Source: Maylandia zebra
Taxonomy: Eukaryota > Chordata > Actinopteri > Cichliformes > Cichlidae
Length of the DNA: 64,000 nucleotides
NCBI RefSeq assembly: GCF_041146795.1
Contig: NC_135183.1
Span: 18,108,840 to 18,172,839, forward strand
Direction of reading: 5' to 3'
Part shown: piece after piece, positions 49,133 to 63,696 of the stretch
Layout of the letters: every line of letters begins with the position of its first letter
How positions within the stretch are numbered: position 1 is the stretch's first letter
The notes under the pieces: model-generated
Database searches by the model: none
The model's input: the letters and a program-made list of their open reading frames with translations, nothing else
Told to the model about the DNA's origin: nothing
Made by a program: the position numbers and the translations under genes

Positions 49133-50796
49133 CCGTATTTTCACGACCATAAGATGCACCGTACTAAAAGGCGCAGTCTCAGTTATGTGTGCCATTACTG
49201 TATTTAACACACACATGAGGCGCACCTGATTATAGGGCTCATACAAGTATGCGTGTTTAAAAATAAAACGGGAGCAAAACTGAGTTTGGTACTCACATTT
49301 TTATTACCGGTAATTGTCATCAATCAAACCCATCGAAGTCCTCATCCTCTGTGTCTGAATTGAACAGCTGTGCTAAATCTCCATTAAACATGCCAGGTTC
49401 ACTTTCTTCACCGTCAAAATCACTTTCCGTGCCGTGCGGCTCCTCGGAAATGATGCCGGCTTTTGCGAAAGCTCGAACAACAGTGCCAGCAGACATGTTA
49501 GCCCAAGCATCTACAATCCATTCGCAAATTGTGGCGTAACTCGCCCGGCGCTGCCTTCCACTCTTAGTGAAACTGTGGTCCCCATCGGTCATCCATCGCT
49601 CCCACGCCGCTCGCAGCCTTACTTTGAACGGGCGGTTCACACCGATGTCCAGCGGCTGGAGTTCCTTTGTCAGGCCTCCCGGAATGACAGCAAGCTCACA
49701 GTTCATTTGTTTCACTTGTTTTTTCACATTATGCGTGCACATCTCACAGCCAGAGTCACAGATCAACAGCGATGGTGATGCGTGGAAAAAACCACCTGGT
49801 CTCCTTACATACACCTCCCTCAGCCAGTCTTTCATCATTTCCTCATCCAGCCAGCCTTTTTCATTTGCCTTAATGATGATTCCTGCTGGAAACTTCTCTT
49901 TAGGCAAAGTCTTTCTCTTAAAAATCACCATAGGCGGCAGTTTCTGTCCATTAGCATGGCAGCCAAGCACAACAGTAAAAGAAGACTTTTCGTGCCCCGT
50001 TGTGCTTATCGCTACCGTGCTGGTCCCCTTCTTCTCCACAGTGTGACTCACCGGGATGTCGAAAGTGAACGGCACCTCGTCCATGTTAGTGATGTGGCTG
50101 GGCTGGATGTTTTTGTCGGCGATGTGTTTGCTGCAGTAGGAGCGGAAGATGGCCAGCTTTTCATTACCGGTATAATCCGCTGGAAGTTGCTGCGCTACCG
50201 TAGTCCTGGTCCGGATGGAAAAATGGCAGCGTTTCATGAAACGAAAGCACCAAGACGGACCTCCTCGGAAATGTTCAATTTTCATTTCTTCTGCTAGCGA
50301 AACCGCTTTTAGTCGAATGGTGACCGTCGAAACGCTTCTCCCACTCGTTCTTTGCTCGATGATCCACCGCTCGAGTCTTTCCTCCAACTCGGGCCACCTC
50401 GCCTTATGTCCGCGGAAACTCAGCTGCGTTTTCTTGACCTGCCGGAGCTTGTTTTAGAGCTTCCTCCACTTGCGAACCATCGATTCATTAATCTTAAATT
50501 CTCTCGCGGCTGCTCGATTTCCATGTTCCTCCGCGTAGCTGATGGCCTTCAGTTTAAACTGTGCTTCATAAGTGTGTCTCTTTGCCATTTTCAGGGGTGT
50601 TAAAACAACGATGTTCCACGGTAACGATTGTCCGGTATATACGATCAACGCCCACACTTCACCCTTTAGCGTTCTCGTGGTGTTCTCTACTACGTCCTCC
50701 TTACAACACACAGGGCGCACTGCACTATAGGGCGCCCCGCACTTTTTAAAGAAAATCTAAGGCTTTTATGTGTGCCTTATAGTTGCGAAAATACGG
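49133..50796 (-). mobile_element. Pogo/Tigger-like transposon with nearly whole transposase
   Basis: Ends CCGTATTTTC (49133) and GAAAATACGG (to 50796) are inverted, with TA on each side (49131-49132 and 50797-50798). On the minus strand the frame from ATG 50588 (MAKRHTYEAQFKLKAI, CENP-B-type helix-turn-helix) to 49320 carries a DDE_1 core: NMDEVPF, LLICDSGCE, LQPLDIG. It ends with the acidic tail DTEDEDFDGFD. A single in-frame TAA around 50455 divides it into a DNA-binding part and a 355-residue part. It otherwise looks recent. Confidence 0.92.
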
Positions 50797-50962
50797 TATT
50801 TTTTTCCCCACTGCACCTCTAAGTTGGATGCCAGCTGCATTGGCTGTGGCCGCCAGGCAAGGAGTAGAAGAAGTGGAGTAGGAGGCAAAGACGATGGAAA
50901 GAAACGATGCAAAACGCAGCTGCAAGTAAAAAAAAGGAAAGAAACTTGCAGTCTGAGTTAAA

Positions 50963-51403
50963 GTGTCTCAGTGGCCACGGCTTAAAATGTCTGCACTTGA
51001 AGAGTACAAGGTCAGGATGGTAGGGGTTGGCTGTGATGATGACGAAGAAGAGAACACAGATGTACTAAACAAACAGTGCAAATCTTGTAAGGAATGCCCA
51101 GTCTGTTGTTATCAGATTCTGAAACGATACAACCTCTTCACAGATGCTTATCATATTCTTTGCTGGGGATACAGGTACCTTCTTACTCTGCCTGTGACAC
51201 AGGTAGCATGTAAGAGAAGTTTCTCTGTTCTCAAACACATAAAAAGTAGAATAAGAAGCACACAGTCACAAGAACACCTGGAAGCATTCATGCTTATGAC
51301 TACAGAGAAAGACATCCTCATCTCCCTTGACAATGACTTGATCATAGACAGAGTTGCAGAAAAAACCGACCTCTTGAAGAAAATACGTATCCCCCAACAT
51401 TGA
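50963..51403 (+). pseudogene. hAT transposase C-terminal (dimerisation) fragment
   Basis: A 146-codon frame. YRYLLTLPVTQVACKRSFSVLKHIKSRIRSTQSQEHLEAFMLMTTEKDIL is the hATC dimerisation signature (ERSFS...K..RS.....RL). Upstream it has a cysteine-rich stretch (CKSCKECPVCC). No start region or termini were located, so it is a 3' remnant of an autonomous element, in the opposite sense to the adjacent pogo. Confidence 0.7.
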
Positions 51404-53230
51404 GTAAGGTGAGTATTCAAGTTAACCTGCATACTAAAACCTCTTTACTTTATTTACCATAACTCATACAGTACTATGTGTTGTGTGTTTCCAATAACCA
51501 TTTTGTATTGGTTCAGCCAGAGGGACTGCAGTATGTTGAGACCTCCATTACTATGTGAGTATTCAAGTTAATCTAGAATAATATACTTTTAATACAACAT
51601 CTAGTCAACATCAGCACTGTTGCTATAATTTTGATGTTAACTCAATATTTGCAACCATACCTTCATAGTACAAGACATCACACCACTTCTTGTTTTACTA
51701 TGAGACACTATCATACAAGAAATACACCTTTAAAAGTTATCACCTACATTTTAAAATATTCTATTAAAAAACAACAAATATGACAGAAAATATTACATTT
51801 ATAGATGCATGTTATTATCTATATATGAGATATGTTTCACTTATATTTTTATTTTTTGTAAGCCTACACTGGCTGTTTTAGTGGAAGTACAATGTATAGT
51901 TTATTGATACCTAGCCAATATAATCCACTTGAAATGCTTTACTCAACAACCTTACCTGACTAAATCTAGGCCAGCTGAATTGATATTCGGTGATTTTAAG
52001 GACACACATTTTACTCCAAGCTGAACCCAGACAGCTATTTATTTTACCATGTATTTATTTCATTACTAATTTCATAACCAATTTGATTCATGTACATTTG
52101 AACAAATTGAGTTCTGTAGGGTTAAGGATGCGAGGAAACCCATTATTTCAAAAATATAGTGTTGAGGTTTACTTCTTCTTGACCTCACCGATCCTTTTGA
52201 TATCCCAGCTGAAGAAGAGTCCGCGGCTGCCCTGTGTCCCCCTCAGTAGTTTTCCACTAATTCTATTGTTGTGGGGGTTGTCCTCTCCCCAGGCTAGTAA
52301 CTGTAACTCTCATTTTACAAAAGGCAGACCCCCACTGTCAATAAATTCTTTCCTCCATACAGAGACACGCCAAAGTTTATAGATAAACCTACTGATTTGG
52401 CACGTTAGAGGTCAGGGTTCAGCAACTCAATGTCCTTCTTGAGAGCTTTAAGGTCGCATGAAATGCTTCGAGCACACAAATCCACTATTGTCCTTAAAAC
52501 AGGGGTTGACAAAGTCATTCTAACAAAATCAACACTTACGAATCATTTTCTGTTCCTCTGATCTCCAGCTGCCCCCTATTATCTAAGCAAACCTAAGTAC
52601 ATTGTATTGTAATCATTGTTTTATTGTACTCACAATAGACACAGACTTTGCAAAATGTCCCAAATTCAGCAGCAGTGCTGAACATGTTGCAAACAGCTCC
52701 ACATTTTCCTCCCTCTGTACCTGGATAGTTCCTGCAGCACCAAAGAACTCCACCTGTCCCGCTCCTCATCATGTTCTGCGTTATGATTTACTATTGCGTT
52801 TGTGTTTCCATGAGCTTAAAATCTGCTTTTATTATCAAGTGAGTGAACCATGATGCATGTTTACAGTCATAGTTAGGATATCACTAATGATTAGCTTCAA
52901 ATTGACCTCAAATTATTAAGCTATAGGAGCACACTGAGGTTGAACAAGGCACAGGCCTTAATCACACAGTGAGAGACACTGCAAATTTTTTAGTTTTATT
53001 TTGGGATGTAATGTTAAAATTTGAGCTTTAACTTTTTATTCTTGCCTGATGACAATAAAGCAAACTGACAGTTTCAATTAAAAATGTAGTTTTTAAGGTG
53101 CACTTGAGTCCCTTACTGTGAAAGATGGCATGAGTTAATATACATTTCAAAATAAATAAAGGTGCATGTCTGCTAAATTTCCAAGTACACAAGTTGTTAA
53201 TAACGCATCAAGAAGGAAGTTTGCTCAGAG
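51404..53230. other. AT-rich spacer without recognised genes
   Basis: Nothing coding that I trust. A stretch at 52110-52400 with AATAAATTC followed by CCATACAGAGACACGCC has the feel of an LTR 3' end, but no partner or target duplication was found. Confidence 0.35.
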
Positions 53231-53240
53231 AGAAGTGTGT

Positions 53241-53256
53241 GGCTCTTAAAAGAGCC
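53241..53256 (-). promoter_or_regulatory. Histone mRNA 3' stem-loop (H2A, first copy)
   Basis: The minus strand reads GGCTCTTTTAAGAGCC, about 34 bases after the H2A stop. Confidence 0.93.
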
Positions 53257-53289
53257 TTTGTTTTTTTGTTGAAACAGAGCGCTTTGCAT

Positions 53290-54432
<1,143 letters not shown>

Positions 54433-54456
54433 GCTACTCGCTCACCTACAAACAAC

Positions 54457-54472
54457 GGCTCTTTTCAGAGCC
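54457..54472 (+). promoter_or_regulatory. Histone mRNA 3' stem-loop (H3)
   Basis: GGCTCTTTTCAGAGCC, matching the consensus exactly, with a CCAAGAGCTCG word about 10 bases later as the U7-binding element. Confidence 0.95.
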
Positions 54473-54885
54473 ACCTCCCTCCCACCAAGAGCTCGCTCCT
54501 TTCTTACTATTACATCAATATTATACTCACACTTTAATCTTCATGCTCTTTCTATACCAGAAACTATAGTTGGCATGAACGTGGAAATCACTGACTTCAG
54601 TTACAAAAATGAAGCTTTTTTTATTTTTGTATGATACCTGATTTATATGAAATATGGCTGAAGTAAACTAAAGTCTAAAATTCTTAGTCATTTGTTTAAT
54701 AGTAATTTGACATTATATAATTCACATATAAAACTATGAATTGTAATTTTAAATGGTTTAAAAGCATGTAGAACAGCATATGTAGGCAAGTATATTTCTC
54801 CTCTTTTTATCAAGAAGCAAAGACAAAAGCAGGGCAGGGTTCGGTGGTTGAATCATCCGTCCCCACCAATGCCAAACCTACACCC

Positions 54886-55023
54886 ACGCCAGGATCGTCC
54901 CCGCTACCTGCAGCTGGCCATCCGCAACGACGAAGAGCTGAACAAGCTGCTGGGCTGAGTGACAATTGCTCAGGGTGGTGTGCTGCCCAACATCCAGGCC
55001 AAGAAGACTGAGAAAGCTAAATA
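54886..55023 (+). pseudogene. H2A pseudogene fragment (3' third)
   Basis: Reads [22 protein letters not shown], stop, [21 protein letters not shown]. It is an H2A C-terminal portion with an in-frame stop (TGA at 54957) and loss of the VLLP residues. No 5' part and no stem-loop. It lies in opposite orientation to the two intact H2A genes. Confidence 0.85.
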
Positions 55024-55412
55024 AAATCCCGCGACTGTCCTCAACCAACTACACTTGCTTAAAGTAATTAAACTAAATCTTTAATCCATAGGTGTCAAAC
55101 TCATATTCACACTAGAACTGAAGTGGGACAGCCCTGTTACGGTAGTCTCAGTGTGTGCAACACATTTAGCTGTTTTACTACATGAATAAAAATCTGACTG
55201 ACTTAAATTGTAAAGTTATTAGACTTTTCTTTTTATAAACTTGCTGTAAAAACAGAAATCTGTGTAGTAAGAGCATAAACATTGTCTGTTCCTTAAAGTA
55301 GTTGCACTAAAACGTAAAAACAAGACAGCTGAGTAGATTAAAGAGGTTCAGACTTATAATAATAATTATAAATCACTACAAACTCTCATTTAGGTCTGAG
55401 ATTCATTTAGAC
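55024..55412. repeat. Spacer with hAT-Charlie-like end
   Basis: AGGTGTCAAACTCATATTCAC at about 55091 resembles the common Charlie terminus; its partner end was not found. The rest is AT-rich. Confidence 0.35.
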
Positions 55413-56566
55413 CATGCCTATTCAACTACGAAGTTAGTTGGGCCAGATTTTCAAACCGAGGAATTTATCTGGGCCAGATATTTTTTTTGAAGCCAGTAAG
55501 CAGCAGATCATGATCAATTTCAAACCCACACAACTGTACTGAAAAACAAGTATTTATTTTATTCCTTTTCCCCTGTAAATCTGGTGGTGACCTCTGACAA
55601 ATGCACACCAAAAAAAGGAGCTATAACTAAACTATTTTTTGCACATTTGAAATAATAATAATAACAAAAAAACATTTTGATAATTCCCTTTAAAATTAAA
55701 GTAAATATTTCGCTGACCATTTTCCTGTCATGGATGGAGCCCCATCGGTCACAAGTATACAGACACGCTTCATATCCAGACCATTTTCCTCAAAAAGAGC
55801 TTAAATCTTCTCAAACATCATTTCGCCAGCTGTGTGTCCCTCTAACGGTAGTAAACCGAGCAATTTCCCATCCAAAAAAACGGACATATACGCATAACTG
55901 TGCATTATCAGTTCTGTCTGATCTCCTGCTATAGACATTACATCAGTTTTCTTCAGGTCATCGAACAGCATTTCAAACTCGTCTGACGCCAGAACTTCAA
56001 CTCTACGAATATTTGAACTGTCCTACAGGGGTACGTTTTTAATAGCAGATGTCACACTCACTTTTCACCGCATCCACCACGGCCAGCATGCAGTATTTCA
56101 CTGTTTCAGAATCTGTGAAAGGCCTTTTCTTCTTCGCCAAGAAGCAAACACGAAGGGAAGATGCTGCAGCTCTCTCTTGGGCTGTACAGGACCCTCACCA
56201 TGGTAGTACAACTCCGGTTGTAAGATTATTAAACTCGGTAAAACGAATAAGTATTTGTCAGTCCGGGCAGGGTTAAACCGACAGTTTTCATTGTCAATTT
56301 TGCGCTTTTGGAGTGAGAAAGACATGCTGTTGTCGCATCATATATTACGATGATTTTTTAATATGTTTACATCACGGTGCATTGTGGGTTAAATATTGCT
56401 AGGCTACTAAGAGTGTTGCATTCACAGTCTACACTACGCTGTAGGAATTTTTAATTTTTTTAAAAATTAATTAATTTTTTGCGTTTTCTCTGTGTTTCTG
56501 CCAGGACCACAGGCAGGTTGCTTCTGGGCCGCATTTGGCCCGCGGGCCTCCATTTGAATAGGCTTG
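55413..56566 (-). mobile_element. hAT transposon, internally deleted, 8-bp duplication
   Basis: Ends CATGCCTATTCAA (55413) and TTGAATAGGCTTG (to 56566); flanks ATTTAGAC at 55405-55412 and 56567-56574. On the minus strand a frame from 56325 starts MSFSLQKRKIDNENCRFNPARTDKYLFVLP, the N-terminus of a GTF2IRD2/EPM2AIP1-like hAT transposase, soon degrading. The remaining 1.15 kb cannot hold a full transposase. Confidence 0.85.
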
Positions 56567-56574
56567 ATTTAGAC

Positions 56575-57540
56575 CGACAGCGAGCCACAGCTGTGTGCTA
56601 CATGCAAACACACTTTGTGTGTGGTGTATTTTCTGTAATTCTGATCTGCTCCTTCAAAGGAGCTTTTTTAAAATGTTTTTAATTTATTTTTTTAACCTGG
56701 AAGCACGTCAATTGAACGTAGACAACCTGACAAAACTTCTTGATTGCGATGTGGGTCATTTCATCACAGATCATTTACAGTTCCCTTTGATACTTTGTTT
56801 GCAGTTTAAACAGACATGCTGCATTTCAAGTCCATAAAATCTGGGTACTAAAACATATCTTTGATAGTGTTCCTTGTATGAAGGTTATGTCAGGATTGTA
56901 GGCTGAGTAAGCCTGTGGAGAAAGAAAGATCACACATCAGAATTGTTACATTGATATGATTGGTGAAAATGATATTTCAGGCAGACATCAGGAAGAAGTT
57001 TCAAAAGCTTCTTAGAGCTCCATCCACTCATGTCCACCATGTACTAGACCAAAGGTGGGTTGGTTATCTTTAAAAAAAGAAAAAAAAAAAGAAAAGAAAA
57101 AACCCTATTAAATAAGCACTTCTGCTTTAAGCGAATTTCTGGCAAGAAGACATTTACAAATAAACCAAAAAAAAAAAAAAAAATTAGTGAAATCTATCGT
57201 TTGGTCTATGAGTGTTCACACTCCTGCTATAGGTGAGTTTTAATAAACAGTGGTATTGAATAGGTCTGTAACCTCTGAAGTTCAGTTTGTGGTTATGTCA
57301 GTTATTGTAATTTTGTGAAGAAAAGCACACATTAGAAACACCTTAATCTTATAGCCTATAGAAAGATTAAGTCACTGTAATATGTTGGGAATGTGAGTCG
57401 GTAATAGTTTGTGAAGTTACAACATACTATTGCTTCAGAAGTCAGTGGGGGATACTGGCAGGTAGTTACTAATATTTTCAGGACTTCCTTCCAAATTATG
57501 ACAAAAACAACAAGATTGTAGAACAAAGCTCTTAAAGTGA
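56575..57540. other. AT-rich spacer, no gene
   Basis: Short poly-A runs near 57070-57180 and low-complexity sequence. No recognised repeat or coding frame. Confidence 0.4.
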
Positions 57541-57547
57541 AGTGTGT

Positions 57548-57563
57548 GGCTCTTAAAAGAGCC
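57548..57563 (-). promoter_or_regulatory. Histone mRNA 3' stem-loop (H4)
   Basis: The minus strand reads GGCTCTTTTAAGAGCC, 28 bases after the H4 stop. Confidence 0.94.
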
Positions 57564-57590
57564 GTTGTGTTGTAGAGTCGAGCTGTGGAT

Positions 57591-57956
<366 letters not shown>

Positions 57957-58169
57957 TTAAAGGCGACTTGCGGACGTGATTGAGAACAGCCAAGTATTGG
58001 CCCAACTTCAGCTTCTCACAGGCTAGTCGCATTTCCGGGTTGGGAAAGCAAACATCTGCTCTCGGTGCACTACGTCATTGAGTTACTGGTTGTGAATTGA
58101 TTTAGACTGAAATTGGAGATAGCTACTCTGTTGTAACACTGGGAGCTGTGCTTAAACAGTTTATAGATG

Positions 58170-58620
58170 CTAGTGATGGGGTTTCTGGCTCTTTTTAGAG
58201 AACCGGCTCTTTCGGCTCGGCTCACTAAAAAGAGCCGGCTCTGAACCGCCTCTTCAGGTTGTTTTGTTGCTCTAATTTATTATTAACAACAATATACAAT
58301 TATGCACAAAAGGAATTACTAATATAAAATACGTGGTTTTATTTATATGTGTTGATATATAAATATATGCTGTGGACCGAAGAGACAAAACAGTACAAAC
58401 TCCAAAACACATTTCTAGCGTTAACTGAACTTCCAAAACAGAGCTACCGAGATCAATTAAATAACACAATTGAAAGCTCATCACATTCGAGTGCTTTGTG
58501 CTCGGCAACATGATAGACCCTGTGCTAAAACACAGCTCGCGATGAGGAGCCGGCTCGCGTCGTTCACGTCAAAGATCTGGCTCTAAGAGCGATTTCGTTC
58601 GCGACCGATGCAGCCAGCCA
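58170..58620. repeat. hAT-like MITE relic
   Basis: The left part has repeated GGCTCTTT and GAGCCGGCTC words, and the right part has AGGAGCCGGCTCGCG and GGCTCTAAGAGCGA. This is the style of a hAT MITE whose ends read GTGATGGG...GGCTCTTTT. Exact ends and duplication are unresolved. A poly-A run follows at 58663-58688. The GGCTCTTTTTAGAGAACC word here mimics a histone stem-loop but is not next to a histone gene. Confidence 0.45.
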
Positions 58621-58893
58621 ACTTGGTGAATCTGAGGTGATCATTTTGGAACAACAACAACAAAAAAAAAAAAAAAAAAAAAAAAAAAGTGAAATTATTA
58701 AAATGGGAACGCTTTAGTTCCTGGTCTCGTCAGGTCATCCTGCACATTAAGCTATGCCTCTTTTGCTTATATTGCACAGTGAAATGGCACACTCTATACG
58801 ACAACATTAATAATCAGTGTGTTATAGATTGTAATTCACATTGTAAATGTTAGCGCGGGGGTTGTGATTAGAGGATAACTCTTAAGTTGGTGT

Positions 58894-58909
58894 GGCTCTT
58901 AAAAGAGCC
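58894..58909 (-). promoter_or_regulatory. Histone mRNA 3' stem-loop (H2A, second copy)
   Basis: The minus strand reads GGCTCTTTTAAGAGCC, about 21 bases after the stop. Confidence 0.93.
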
Positions 58910-58930
58910 GTTTTATGAAATACTGGAGGT

Positions 58931-60659
<1,729 letters not shown>

Positions 60660-60660
<1 letters not shown>

Positions 60661-60736
60661 GCCTTCCCAACATCCTCCTGATTGGCAGTGAGATGTCGGC
60701 CATCTTGGATTGTAGCGGGGAAGAAGGATTGATGCG
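60660..60736 (+). promoter_or_regulatory. Start region and 5' non-coding exon of an unnamed gene
   Basis: GGCCATCTTGGAT at 60698-60710 is a YY1-type start-site motif, as found at many housekeeping promoters. A donor GCG|GTGAGC at 60736/60737 closes a short 5' UTR exon. The following 800 bp are CpG-richer than the surroundings, consistent with a CpG-island-like promoter. Confidence 0.6.
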
Positions 60737-63531
60737 GTGAGCTCCTTTTTTATTGCTTTAAAATCTTTTTTCGGGAGTTTCGGGTCTGAGGGTCCTTTAA
60801 ATGAACCCGAGTTTGTGTGCTCGCTGCAAAGACCCAGCTGGTGAAGGGCGCAGTCGGGAACAGTACGGCTCTGAACGGCGCGGCCCGGTTTCGGTGCTTT
60901 TTGTTGTTGTTTTGGGGAACTAACAGCGGAGGCGCAGCAGGCCCAAACACGGACAAAAGCACACCTGCCCGCAGTTCTCCTCTCAGCCCCATTTTCTGTC
61001 CGTACAGCAGCGTCTATCCCGGTGTTACCGAGTCGTTAAACCGTAATTTAACGACCTCCGGGTTTCCAATTAGATGCTTTTCTACGTTCACATAAATGCA
61101 ACAGCTAGCTTAGCTTCTATGCTAACAGCCCCATGTATTCCTATGACAGAAGCTGCTAGCCTGTGTGCGTTGCTCAGCTAGATAGCTGTAGCGTCTGACA
61201 CATTATTAACGCTAAAGAGATAACGCTTGCTGATAACTGCTGTTTCCTGGAGAGCTGCAGTCAAATAGCAGCACACGGCGGGACAAGCCGGCTCATTTAG
61301 TTCTGTCAGGAAATTCTAATATTGGAGTTAACGCTAATCAGACACACTAGCAGCGCTAGCCTTAGCGCTCTAAGCTAACATTAGCCGTTTTTGCGACACT
61401 GCTGCGCCTTCAGCGCCGCTTAGAAACGAGACAGACAAGACAGGCAGACGACTGGGCTTCGGCTGCAGGGATAAAAGGAAAGTTTGTGAGGTTTTTAACT
61501 CGTTATAAAACCTCAGAACCGAGCAGGATCTCAGCTAGCCGTTGTTAGCTGGGATTGCACCTGCTTTAGGAGGCGTCGCTTATCTCTGTTAGCATCGCTT
61601 TGTGTTTTAGTGGAAGGTTTGACACATTATGGAGATTAGCTGGTGCTTTATGTTATGAGATGTGATGTTTTGATATTACTTTTGGCTAATGTGCAGTTTG
61701 TCCTCACAAACACACCAGTCTGGTTGTTGATCAGTGATTTAGTAGTGGAGGCTTTTACTGTAAAAAACAGAAACGTCCAGCAGACTTCTTTCACTCTGAA
61801 AGTTAAAAGAACTAAGCGTTCAGAGGCTTAAAGATGTGTAGTCGGTTGATTTTCTGTAGTTGTTAAACAGTGGAAGCTTTCCTCTGTCTTTGTAATTAAA
61901 ACGTATTCTGGGAAGTATGAGGAGCTGTGGTGGGATACACACCTTTGTCAGTGTTTTAGTTTTGAGCCTTTTTGGTTTGGATGCTTTCAACCTAGGTTCA
62001 TCTTTTAAAATGGGTCCAGCTTTGCAGATTTGTTTGTGGTGACAGTCTTAATTCAGATCAGAGTCTACAGCTGCAACTGCTTCACTCAAGACTCAACAAC
62101 TCAATTTTTATTAGTGGTTTAGTCAGTTTCTTCTTTCCCTGCTCTCACTGTGAATAAAATCAGGAACCATCAACGCTTAAACTTGTACTAGTCCTTTTCT
62201 GCAGTGCTTTAGCTGCCCTGAAAGTTTCTGATCAAGTAAGATCACACCTCTGATATTTTGTTTATTCAAAACATTTTACATGCCACAGACATTAAAACCT
62301 TTGTGTTTTGACCAGGTGTTTCCCCAGATTAGGTGTGTTTTTGTCACATCTCCGTCTTTGTAACCTGATCTCTCTGTGCATGAATTTGAGAGGGGTGTGA
62401 CCGGATGATATTACACTGTGCACTAGCACCTGTAATGTCACTTTCGGTGCATGCTGCTTAACCAGAACTTAGCATTTAGCCTAAAAGTGAGTTCACATCC
62501 TCATACAGAGTGAGACGAGAGAAGGAAATGGTATTAATCCAGTTTCTGATAACAGGTTACCCTGCCATAGATGCAGTAAAAGCCTCCCAAGCATCTGTGT
62601 CTTTTGAGCTTTCAGTTAAAGCAAATATTTAAAACCTGAAGAGAAATGCTGCTGATGTAGTAGCAGCTAAATGGCTCCAAACTGCTGATCAGGGATCAAC
62701 TGATCTGTTTGGATCACACATCGGCCTCAGAAGCCTGGATCGGGTATCTCTCTCAGTTCAGCCTTATTCTCTGTTTACTTTGCTGCGAGGCAGCAGGTGA
62801 GCACAGCTATTACACACCTGCTGCACCAACATACTTTCTAAAAAAGGTCTTACTTTAACACTTAAACTGTTATCATGGCTGAAAATGTTCAGAGAAGCTG
62901 CTAAAACATGTTTTTAAGTTTGTATTTTTTTGCTCTGACAGTAACACAACATGTTGTTCACAGCATTAATATTGCCTCTCTGCGCCACACTGAGTGAGGA
63001 GGTCCACCACAGTGCGACTCAGAGGAGAAACAGTAAACATCAGCTCACAGACACATTTATATCAAGGAAACCTCACAGAGAGGAGTGTAGCTTATTGATT
63101 TTTCACTGCTGTCAGCACAACACACAGGGAAGATACTGAAACCTGATCCAGATGTTGGAGTTGGGATCAGGCTGAAAAACATTAAAATGTTCAGTTATTT
63201 GTTTGTTTTTGGCAGAAAATGATAAGAAGTATCTTTAAAAACAAGCTTAAAACAATTACATAAAAATCTAAACGTGAGCAGTGCAGCTCAGCCTGTAAAC
63301 CTGAGATTAAGCAGTGAGACTAAATATTATATGAATTTTGTTTTTCTTTTTAAAAATTGAATTTCAATTTTTTTTGTGTTTTGTGAGTCATGCAAAAGTC
63401 GTTCCTGAATGAGACTCTGAGCACGCTCAGAAGCAGGTTTCTGGTTTCAGAGCATGAAATGTTCCATGACAGTGAATGACTTCTGTCCAGGTATGACTGG
63501 TCTGACTGTTTCCCGTCGTCTTGTCTCCTAG
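60737..63531 (+). other. Long first intron of the unnamed gene
   Basis: No other gene seen. It begins with a consensus GTGAGC donor and ends with TTGTCTCCTAG. No repeat family is obvious, unlike the rest of the window. Confidence 0.5.
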
Positions 63532-63543
63532 GTGACACGCGGC

Positions 63544-63663
63544 ATGTTTGGTGCTAACCGGAAGAAGTTTATGGAGGGAGGGATAGAGAGTGACTACCCG
63601 GACGACTCCAGTCTCTACTACAGCCAGCAGTCCATGTTCCCTCCTCACCGTGCGGACAAAGAC
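63544..63663 (+). CDS. First coding exon of an unrecognised gene (continues past window)
   Basis: An exon from 63532 (acceptor CCTAG) to 63663 (donor GAC|GTGAGT) has ATG at 63544 and encodes MFGANRKKFMEGGIESDYPDDSSLYYSQQSMFPPHRADKD, 40 residues, phase 0 at the donor. The stretch is charged then rich in Ser/Tyr/Gln, suggesting a disordered N-terminus of a nuclear or scaffold protein. That is only a guess and I do not recognise the family. The clean splice sites, YY1-type promoter 2.8 kb upstream and codon quality support a real gene. Confidence 0.7.
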
Positions 63664-63696
63664 GTGAGTCCTGCACATTCAGCAATCATTACGGTT

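Noticed and set aside
58190-58240. Histone-like stem-loop words (GGCTCTTTTTAGAGAACC)
   Set aside because: Imperfect stem, repeated several times within a MITE, and not downstream of a histone stop codon.
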